Assembly (NCBI GenBank): GCA_900319985.1
Contig: ONQL01000080.1
Coordinates: 1 to 5,468 of the forward strand
DNA: 5,468 nt
Direction of reading: 5' to 3'
Source of the DNA: an uncultured Methanobrevibacter sp.
GTDB taxonomy: Archaea > Methanobacteriota > Methanobacteria > Methanobacteriales > Methanobacteriaceae
How positions within the stretch are numbered: the first letter of the stretch is position 1; every line of letters starts with the position of its first letter. The notes beneath the pieces are model-generated. The model searched no databases. It had not been told where the DNA came from and saw only the letters and a program-made list of their open reading frames with translations. Position numbers and translations under genes: made by a program. Positions 1-5,132 of the stretch are shown here, one piece after another.

Positions 1-70
1 CGTATCCTGAGTAGAATATTCCTATTCTGTCTGCGATTTCGAGTGCTGCGTGGATGTCGTGTGTGATTAG
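1..70. repeat. Left copy of a 70-bp terminal direct repeat
   Basis: These 70 bases are identical, with no mismatch that I can find, to the last 70 bases of the window in the same orientation. The copy lies inside the D-type ATPase gene and encodes residues 205-227 of that protein on the minus strand, including the H-loop segment LITHD. Both copies are read in the same frame. The repeat touches both sequence ends exactly. That is how a contig from a circular or head-to-tail repeated assembly path looks. GC is about 46% by hand count (32 of 70), higher than the surrounding genes. Confidence 0.97.
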
Positions 71-682
71 TAGTACTCCTACTCCGTCTTCTTTCATGTT
101 TTTGAAGTGATTTAAGGTTTCTTTTACTGTTTTTTCATCCAGTCCTGGTGTTGGTTCGTCTGCTACAACTAATTTTGGATTGGACAGTAATGCGGTTGAA
201 ACAAGCACTCTTCTTGCCATTCCTCCGGATAACTGGAATGGGTACATTTCGTCGACTTCAGGGCCTAAGTTATAGCGTTCAAATATTTCTCTTTGTTTTA
301 TTTTCTTTTCTTTTTTCTCAGCATCGTTTTCAGTGTGTCCGATTGCTTGATCGGAGATTTTCATTAGAGGATCTAAAAAGTTTACTGATTGGGGAATTAG
401 TGCTATTTCGTCTCCTCTTAGTTCCTCTTTGTCTTTTTGTGATAATTCTTTTCCTTTGTATTTTATTTTTCCGTTCAGGTTTGCGTTTTCTGGTAGTATT
501 CCGAATATTGCATGTGCAAGCAGACTTTTTCCTGACCCGCTTGAACCAAGTACAGCTAGGATTTCTCCTTCAGATATATCTAGGGTTAAATCAGTGATGA
601 CCTTTAAGTCTCGCTGATTTAACCCTTTTGTGTATTGAATAAATGAAATTGAAACATTTTCTACATCTAATAGCTTTTCCAT
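1..682 (-). CDS. Peptide/nickel-type ABC transporter ATPase D, N-terminal 227 residues (runs off the left edge)
   Basis: This is the first ATPase of a Dpp/Nik/Opp-type importer. It hydrolyses ATP in the cytoplasm to drive the permease pair encoded just upstream. The visible part holds the whole nucleotide-binding core: Walker A GSSGSGKS (residues 46-53), Q-loop IPQS (Q98) followed by LDPLMK, signature LSGGM (151-155), Walker B LVVADE (171-176), D-loop PGLD (179-182) and H-loop H208 in ITHD. The wording around the Q-loop (IPQSVNFLDPLMK) recalls the D subunit of clostridial and methanogen nickel/metallophore-type systems; that is recollection, not a search. ATG at 682 is preceded by AGGTGAT, which overlaps the stop codon of permease C, so the two are probably translationally coupled. 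The C-terminal region lies beyond base 1. If the left edge continues at base 5398 (see the terminal repeat), the protein is completed in frame to 315 residues, a usual length for DppD. Codons shift from T-ending near the start to C-ending further on. Confidence 0.93.
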   Translation of the reverse strand, partial: MEKLLDVENVSISFIQYTKGLNQRDLKVITDLTLDISEGEILAVLGSSGSGKSLLAHAIFGILPENANLNGKIKYKGKELSQKDKEELRGDEIALIPQSVNFLDPLMKISDQAIGHTENDAEKKEKKIKQREIFERYNLGPEVDEMYPFQLSGGMARRVLVSTALLSNPKLVVADEPTPGLDEKTVKETLNHFKNMKEDGVGVLLITHDIHAALEIADRIGIFYSGY

Positions 683-690
683 TTTATCAC

Positions 691-1551
691 CTATTCATTT
701 GCGCTTGTCGGATCAAGTATCTTCTTGATATTTTCTCCGGCGATATCAAATAATAATACCAGTATTAATAATGATAATCCTGGGAATAATGCTAACCACC
801 AGTTCCCTGTTGCAAGATACTTCATGGATTCTGATAAAATAATACCAATTGCCGGTTCATGAGGTGAAAGTCCAAAACCCAAAAATGTAACGCTTGCTTC
901 GTGCATAATTGCATGGGGAAAAATTAAAATTGTTCCTACGATAATTTGTGTTGTGACTAATGGTAGAATATGTTTTCTTGCAATCCACAATTTTGACTTT
1001 CCAAATCTTTCAGATAACTTAACGAAATCTGATGTTTTAATCTGTTTAATTTCAGCTCTTAAAACTCTTGTTAATGATGTCCAATGGGTCAATGCAACTC
1101 CAACGGTTACACCGAAAGCGCCACCGCCTAATGAAATTGAAATCAATATTATCAGCAGGATATGTGGGATCGATAAGAATAAATCGACTAACCATGAGAT
1201 TACTCCATCTAAAAATCTGTTTGTGCTTCCAATAAAAGATAATACAATTGCAATTAAACTGCTTAATATTGATGCTCCTGCACCTATTTGAACACTTAAT
1301 CCCAATCCTTTTAAAGTACGAGTGAACATGTCCCTACCCATCCAATCAGTACCAAAGAAATGTTCAAAGGATGGGGGTTTGTTCATCGCTTGGAAGTTGG
1401 TTGTTATGTCTCCTGAATTGATAAATAAACTGGATATCACAACAATGACTAAAATGAAAACGGATAATCCTATTGTTATTAATGTTTTTGTTCTCAGATT
1501 TAATTTTGCAAATGGATTGTATATGCTGGGTCCATTATTTGAATTAGCCAT
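691..1551 (-). CDS. Peptide/nickel-type ABC transporter permease C (DppC/NikC family)
   Basis: This is the second integral membrane subunit of the importer (286 residues), forming the channel with permease B. It has a cytoplasmic N-terminus and a first membrane helix at about residues 24-44. The family motif HFFGTDWMGRDMFTR follows (64-78), then several further helices. The EAA loop that contacts the ATPases is at about 180-198 (SERFGKSKLWIARKHILP). The family stretch EASVTFLGFGLSP (218-230) lies after it. I chose ATG at 1551 because AAGGTGA sits 5 nt upstream. An in-frame ATG at 1581 would add ten residues but lies deep inside the B gene and lacks a comparable ribosome binding site. The start overlaps the end of permease B by 8 bp, and the D ATPase begins 8 bp after the stop. 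This is typical of one co-translated operon. Nothing looks truncated. Confidence 0.93.
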   Translation of the reverse strand: MANSNNGPSIYNPFAKLNLRTKTLITIGLSVFILVIVVISSLFINSGDITTNFQAMNKPPSFEHFFGTDWMGRDMFTRTLKGLGLSVQIGAGASILSSLIAIVLSFIGSTNRFLDGVISWLVDLFLSIPHILLIILISISLGGGAFGVTVGVALTHWTSLTRVLRAEIKQIKTSDFVKLSERFGKSKLWIARKHILPLVTTQIIVGTILIFPHAIMHEASVTFLGFGLSPHEPAIGIILSESMKYLATGNWWLALFPGLSLLILVLLFDIAGENIKKILDPTSANE

Positions 1552-2536
1552 TATTTTCACCTTCCTTGATTCTTGGATCAACGAAATTGTATAAGATATC
1601 AGCTATTAAATTTCCACAATAGACGAATATTGCACTAAATATTACAATTCCTAAAAGAAGTGGAACGTCACTTCTAAGACCTGCTGAAACTGCAGCCTGT
1701 CCTATTCCAGGATAAGTAAATATTTGTTCTACTAATACTGCACCTCCGAACAATTCAGAAAATCCTAAAAATTGCAAGGTTATTGCAGGGAGCAATACAT
1801 TTCTTATTCCGTGCCTTTTAATTAAATTCCAACCACTTTCTCCTCTTGCTTTTGCAAATAAAAAGTAATCACTATTCATCTCATAGATTAGTTTATCTCG
1901 GGTGTATAATGCGATTTGAGCGACACCTACGATACTTAAGGTAAGCATTGGTAAAATCAAACGGTTTAACCAGTCCCAAAATGATACATTTTCACTTAAA
2001 GTTCCAATTGGGACACCGAGTCCTGTTGGGAACCATCCTAAGTAAATACTGAATACCATAAGTATGATTAAAGCTATCCAAAATGTAGGTGCTGACTGTA
2101 AGATGTAACAGTAAACTTTTATTGCTTTGTCTATTATTGTATCTTTTTTAAATCCGGCTACTATTCCTAATAGAAATCCTAAAATTCCTGAAAATGCCCA
2201 AGAACTTAACATCAATACGAGTGATGCTGTAAATCTTTCAAGAATAACATCCATTACAGGAACTCTGAATATTAAAGAGGTTCCTAGATTTCCTTGTAAA
2301 ACATTTCCCAACCAATTAGCCATCTTACTTGTTATCGGTTCATTGACGCCCCAATATGCTTCTAGATTAGCAATTTGGGCTTGAGATATTACTACATTGC
2401 TTATGTATGTTTTAACAGGATTTATTGGTGATAAATCTAGTAGCAAGAAACTCAATAATATGACAAAAATAAGCAAGATTACAAATCTGACAATTTTTTT
2501 TCCTAAAAATTTTAGTAATCTTTCTGTATCCATCAT
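1544..2536 (-). CDS. Peptide/nickel-type ABC transporter permease B (DppB/NikB family)
   Basis: This is the first integral membrane subunit of the importer (330 residues, normal for DppB/NikB). A short basic N-terminus is followed by the first helix at about 15-35. An extracellular loop carries the family motif GNLGTS (82-87). The binding-protein-dependent transport domain with its helices runs from about residue 100 to 315. The EAA loop is at 228-250 (AKARGESGWNLIKRHGIRN and on), followed by the conserved EQIFTYPGIGQ (270-280) and the C-terminal VDPRIKEGE. Two adjacent ATG codons are available at 2536 and 2533. AGGAG lies 5 nt before the first, so I used 2536. The gene follows the binding-protein gene after a 65-bp spacer that contains a hairpin, and overlaps permease C by 8 bp. 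The substrate cannot be read from the permease alone. Confidence 0.94.
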   Translation of the reverse strand: MMDTERLLKFLGKKIVRFVILLIFVILLSFLLLDLSPINPVKTYISNVVISQAQIANLEAYWGVNEPITSKMANWLGNVLQGNLGTSLIFRVPVMDVILERFTASLVLMLSSWAFSGILGFLLGIVAGFKKDTIIDKAIKVYCYILQSAPTFWIALIILMVFSIYLGWFPTGLGVPIGTLSENVSFWDWLNRLILPMLTLSIVGVAQIALYTRDKLIYEMNSDYFLFAKARGESGWNLIKRHGIRNVLLPAITLQFLGFSELFGGAVLVEQIFTYPGIGQAAVSAGLRSDVPLLLGIVIFSAIFVYCGNLIADILYNFVDPRIKEGENNG

Positions 2537-2564
2537 TAAATCTCCTTTAAAAAGGGAAAAAGAG

Positions 2565-2589
2565 ATGAGTTAAATAAAATTTAACTCAT
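2565..2589 (-). promoter_or_regulatory. Perfect hairpin with T-rich tail between binding protein and permease B
   Basis: The arms ATGAGTTAAAT and ATTTAACTCAT are perfect 11-bp reverse complements separated by only 3 bases. In the mRNA direction the hairpin lies 12 nt after the stop of the binding-protein gene. It is followed by CTCTTTTTCCCTTTTT and then the ribosome binding site of permease B. Such a structure between a binding protein and its permeases commonly lets the binding protein be made in excess, through partial termination or protection of the upstream mRNA 3' end. The structure is read directly; the role is inferred. In archaea a hairpin is not needed for termination, so the T-rich tail or mRNA stability may matter more. 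Confidence 0.72.
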
Positions 2590-2601
2590 AAATTCGACAG
2601 T

Positions 2602-4227
2602 CTATTTTTCAATTGAAGATACTCTATGCCAATCATAGATATTTGAGAATATGTCTCCACCGTGTGGTTGTAGGAGTGCAGTTTTTTCAGAGATATCTAA
2701 ACTGTCATCAACATAGTATCCGTATTTAATTTCTCCAACCCATAACCATGCTGCATCACCTAATGGTGAGATACCGGTGCTTCCGTCCCATGAAACTGCT
2801 GACCATTCGCTATATGAAGAATTACGGTCCATTTTCATGGCATTATTTATGTGGCCGTCAACAGCACTATTGTTTACTGATGCAGGGTTACTGTATTCGT
2901 GTCCGGATAAGTTACTGTAGTATTGGTTGTACATGGTGGATGGATCAGTTGAACCCCAACCCCATACGATTGGATCGGAATTTACATGTGAGTCCATTTC
3001 ATCCCAATTACTACCGATTGCATTAATTTCAATTCCAAATTCTTTGGCTTGTTCTGCAAGTGTTACTGCAATTGCTTGTCTTTCACTTGCCTCTGCTGAA
3101 TAGTATACATTAATTGATGCTTTAGTGCCGTTTTTCTCTACGATTCCGTCGCCATCTGTATCTTTCCAACCAGCATCGCTTAATATCTTTTTAGCTTGAG
3201 TTACATTACCGTCTGATATATTGTTTACTTGAGCGTTTGCCCATGGCAATTGATGAGCAATACCATCAAAGTTAGGGTATCCAAATCCATTTAATGCACC
3301 TTTAGCAATAGTTGTTCTGTTAATACCATAGCTCAATGCTTCTCTTATTGCTTTGTCACCAGTTACATTGTTACCGATAGGATTTCCGTCTGCAGTTTTG
3401 TTACCTGTGTCATTCACGACAGGTAAGGATAATCCTCTTACATCGATTGTATCAAGTAAATTCATCTTGTATCCATCAACTGTTTCATTAGCATATGCTA
3501 ATGGTACTGCTGCAACATCAACTTCATGTTTTTTAGCGGAATTGAATGCTGCATCATTCATCTCGAATAATATTGTTAATTTCTTGAATTCTGGTTGTTT
3601 ACCATAGTAATCATTGTTTTTCTCTAAGATTACTTGTTGGCCTTTGTCCCATTGTACAAATTTATATGGTCCTGATCCAACAGGATGTGAACCATATGTA
3701 TTGTTGTTGTAAGAATCAGAAGGAACAATACCCAAATATGCAAATTTATCTACAAAAGTAGAATCTGGTCTGTTCAAGTCAAATACAACAGTAGTGCTGT
3801 TTTTAGCAGTAGCATTTTTTAAGCTTGTGAAATCTAAGTCGCTTGCACCGTTTTTAGCTGCTTCATTGTATGTGAATGCAACATCTTCAGCATCTAATGT
3901 TGTATTATCTGTGAATTTTACGTCATCTCTTATGTTGACGGTGTACTGTGTAAAGTTTGAATTTGCCTTCCAGCTTGTTGCCAAGTCATTTTTGTACTCC
4001 ATATTAGGAGTCATTTTAAGTAATGTTGATTGAATTAAAGGTTCTGCTAAGTAGTTCCACCCAAGTATAGGGTCAAAACCAGCCTCTGGTTCTCCCCCGT
4101 GACTGTAAGCAGCAACTACAAGTTCGTCATCAGCTCTGTGTGTAGAGGATCCGCCCATGAGGACGGCTCCTGCAATAACTGCAATAATTATTACAGCTAC
4201 TATTCCTATGAGATATTTGCTATCCAT
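2602..4227 (-). CDS. Membrane-anchored substrate-binding protein, peptide/nickel family (SBP_bac_5)
   Basis: This is the extracellular ligand-capture subunit of the importer (541 residues, normal for family 5 binding proteins). Residues 1-4 are polar, 5-24 form a hydrophobic helix, and no lipobox cysteine follows. I see no cysteine anywhere in the protein. It is therefore probably held by an uncleaved N-terminal membrane anchor, as often in archaea. Family landmarks are DLATSWKAN through DAEDVAFTYN (81-121), PVGSGPYKFVQWDKG (182-196), AIREALSYGINRTTIAKGA (293-311), and AKKILSDAGWKDTDGDG (345-361). The C-terminal part has VWGWGSTDP (421-429) and WDGSTGISPLGDAAW with PHGG further on (480-524). 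From memory this last part resembles NikA/CntA-like nickel or metallophore binders, but the ligand could equally be a peptide. Sixteen N-x-S/T sequons suit a glycosylated surface protein. ATG at 4227 has GGAG 7 nt upstream. It is the first gene after the promoter region. Confidence 0.92.
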   Translation of the reverse strand: MDSKYLIGIVAVIIIAVIAGAVLMGGSSTHRADDELVVAAYSHGGEPEAGFDPILGWNYLAEPLIQSTLLKMTPNMEYKNDLATSWKANSNFTQYTVNIRDDVKFTDNTTLDAEDVAFTYNEAAKNGASDLDFTSLKNATAKNSTTVVFDLNRPDSTFVDKFAYLGIVPSDSYNNNTYGSHPVGSGPYKFVQWDKGQQVILEKNNDYYGKQPEFKKLTILFEMNDAAFNSAKKHEVDVAAVPLAYANETVDGYKMNLLDTIDVRGLSLPVVNDTGNKTADGNPIGNNVTGDKAIREALSYGINRTTIAKGALNGFGYPNFDGIAHQLPWANAQVNNISDGNVTQAKKILSDAGWKDTDGDGIVEKNGTKASINVYYSAEASERQAIAVTLAEQAKEFGIEINAIGSNWDEMDSHVNSDPIVWGWGSTDPSTMYNQYYSNLSGHEYSNPASVNNSAVDGHINNAMKMDRNSSYSEWSAVSWDGSTGISPLGDAAWLWVGEIKYGYYVDDSLDISEKTALLQPHGGDIFSNIYDWHRVSSIEK

Positions 4228-4274
4228 AATTTGTCTCCAATTTTCATAAAGTAATTGTATTAATTTTTTGTATT

Positions 4275-4314
4275 TAATAATACTTAATTAATAACAATTA
4301 ATTATTTATTATTA
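4275..4314. promoter_or_regulatory. Imperfect dyad over the predicted transcription start of the binding-protein gene (operator candidate)
   Basis: The left arm TAATAATACTTAATTAAT (4275-4292) and the right arm ATTAATTATTTATTATTA (4297-4314) are reverse complements at 16 of 18 positions, around a 4-base centre. The inner 8 bp are perfect. The dyad lies 10-49 bp downstream of the TATA box, so it covers the expected initiation site near 4300. That is where an archaeal repressor could block RNA polymerase. The region is almost only A and T, so chance symmetry is much more likely than in ordinary sequence. The operator role is an inference. Confidence 0.35.
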
Positions 4315-4323
4315 TTTATAAGG

Positions 4324-4338
4324 TATATAAATTTTCCT
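4324..4338 (-). promoter_or_regulatory. Archaeal BRE/TATA promoter for the importer operon
   Basis: On the minus strand the sequence reads AGGAAAA directly followed by TTTATATA. This fits a purine-rich TFB recognition element and a TATA box. Initiation would be expected roughly 25 nt downstream, around 4300, giving a leader of about 70 nt before the ATG at 4227. It is the best promoter match in the gap and points at the binding-protein gene. Transcription of A-B-C-D (and F, if the unit is repeated or circular) probably starts here. Confidence 0.6.
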
Positions 4339-4369
4339 AAAAAAATTATTATTAAATTCATTATTTTTC

Positions 4370-4376
4370 AAAAAAA
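4370..4376 (-). terminator. Oligo-T run downstream of ATPase F, possible terminator
   Basis: On the minus strand a run of seven T lies about 140 nt after the stop of ATPase F. A second seven-T run at 4345-4339 lies immediately before the BRE of the next promoter. Archaeal RNA polymerase often terminates at T runs without a hairpin. The position between one transcription unit and the next promoter fits, but the whole gap is T-rich, so the assignment is weak. Confidence 0.3.
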
Positions 4377-4516
4377 GTATTAATTATTACTAATTTAACA
4401 TTTATTTAATATCAAGTATTACAAATTTTAAATAAGCTATAAATAATAAATTATGTAAATTTTGAGGATATTTATATAAAATAAATTGTGGGAAAGGTGA
4501 TGGTTAAGAAGTTACG

Positions 4517-5131
4517 TTAGATATTGTTGATGTCTTTTAAATAGATTTTATCGTCGCATATTGTATCGACTAAATCCATATCATGGCTTACTAATAAAAA
4601 TCCCATGTTTCTTTCTTTAACAAGTTTCAGCACGGAATCTAGAATTTGCACTTGAGTGATTGCATCAAGCATTGTTGTCATTTCATCAGCAATTATAAAT
4701 TTTGTCTTTGGATTCAGTGCCCTTAAAACTGAAAATCTCTGTAGTTCTCCTCCGGACAGTTCCTGTGGAAATCTTGTTAGCCAAGATTTTTGAATTCCAA
4801 ATTCTGATAATGTTTTTTCATCAACATCCCAAGATTCACCTAAAACATCTTTCATTTTCCATTTTGGATTCATTACTTTTTCTGGGTGCTGGTAAATTAA
4901 TTGGACAGGTTTAAATCCTTTTTTTGGCAAAGGTGCATCATCAAAACTCACTTCCCCTTCATATTTTTGCACATATCCTGATAAGATTTTACACAGGGTT
5001 GATTTTCCACTTCCACTGTCTCCAATCAACCCCATTATTTTTTTGTTGTCTAGCTCAAGATTAATGTCTTTTAGGAGATAATTTTTCGCTGATGGATATT
5101 TGAATGAAATGTTTGTAGCTTTTAGTTTCAT
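4517..5131 (-). CDS. Peptide/nickel-type ABC transporter ATPase F, short form
   Basis: This is the second ATPase of the importer (204 residues), pairing with D under the permeases. All motifs are intact: Walker A GDSGSGKS (37-44), Q-loop Q81 in IYQHPE, signature LSGGELQR (125-132), Walker B FIIADE (145-150), D-loop MLDA (154-157) and H-loop H183 in VSHD. DEMTTMLDAITQVQI is wording I associate with the F subunit of nickel/metallophore-type systems. It ends soon after the H-loop and lacks the C-terminal oligopeptide/HPY extension of longer DppF proteins. It is therefore much shorter than E. coli DppF, but there is no sign of breakage. I chose ATG at 5131 because AAGGTG lies 6 nt upstream. The in-frame GTG at 5140 is inside that ribosome binding site. 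The gene starts 1 bp after the stop of D, so the two are surely coupled. In linear order the promoter and binding-protein gene of the next unit follow after 289 bp. Confidence 0.92.
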   Translation of the reverse strand: MKLKATNISFKYPSAKNYLLKDINLELDNKKIMGLIGDSGSGKSTLCKILSGYVQKYEGEVSFDDAPLPKKGFKPVQLIYQHPEKVMNPKWKMKDVLGESWDVDEKTLSEFGIQKSWLTRFPQELSGGELQRFSVLRALNPKTKFIIADEMTTMLDAITQVQILDSVLKLVKERNMGFLLVSHDMDLVDTICDDKIYLKDINNI

Positions 5132-5132
5132 T

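Larger units (their letters stand above)
4228..4516. other. 289-bp AT-rich intergenic region between ATPase F and the binding protein
   Basis: This is the only substantial non-coding stretch in the window, and it is strikingly richer in A and T than the genes. It separates the end of F from the start of the binding-protein gene, both on the minus strand. It must therefore hold the end of one transcript and the start of the next. I see two 7-base T runs (minus strand), one good archaeal promoter, a dyad near the predicted start site, and a weaker TATA-like element at 4471-4480. I see no RNA gene or recognisable riboswitch. No origin-like iterated repeats are obvious. Confidence 0.7.

Noticed and set aside
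1..70. Terminal repeats of a transposon or insertion sequence
   Set aside because: The repeats are direct, not inverted, lie inside a conserved coding region in frame, and there is no transposase.
148..617. Open frames on the plus strand opposite the left D ATPase (148-597 and 429-617)
   Set aside because: They lie antisense to a gene with every ABC ATPase motif in order. Their translations are low-complexity hydrophobic or featureless, and no ribosome binding site or promoter supports them.
1552..1581. ATG at 1581 as the start of permease C
   Set aside because: It would add ten residues encoded inside permease B. The strong AAGGTGA site is 5 nt before ATG 1551.
4228..4300. Riboswitch (for example a nickel/cobalt sensor) in the leader of the binding-protein gene
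   Set aside because: The expected leader is only about 70 nt, nearly pure A and T, and lacks the G-rich conserved helices that such riboswitches need.
4228..4516. Replication origin in the AT-rich gap
   Set aside because: High AT alone is normal for intergenic DNA of low-GC methanogens. I see no origin recognition boxes or iterated repeats, and no adjacent initiator gene.
953..4914. Other plus-strand open frames opposite the permeases, binding protein and ATPase F
   Set aside because: All are shadows of well-supported minus-strand genes and show no recognisable domain.
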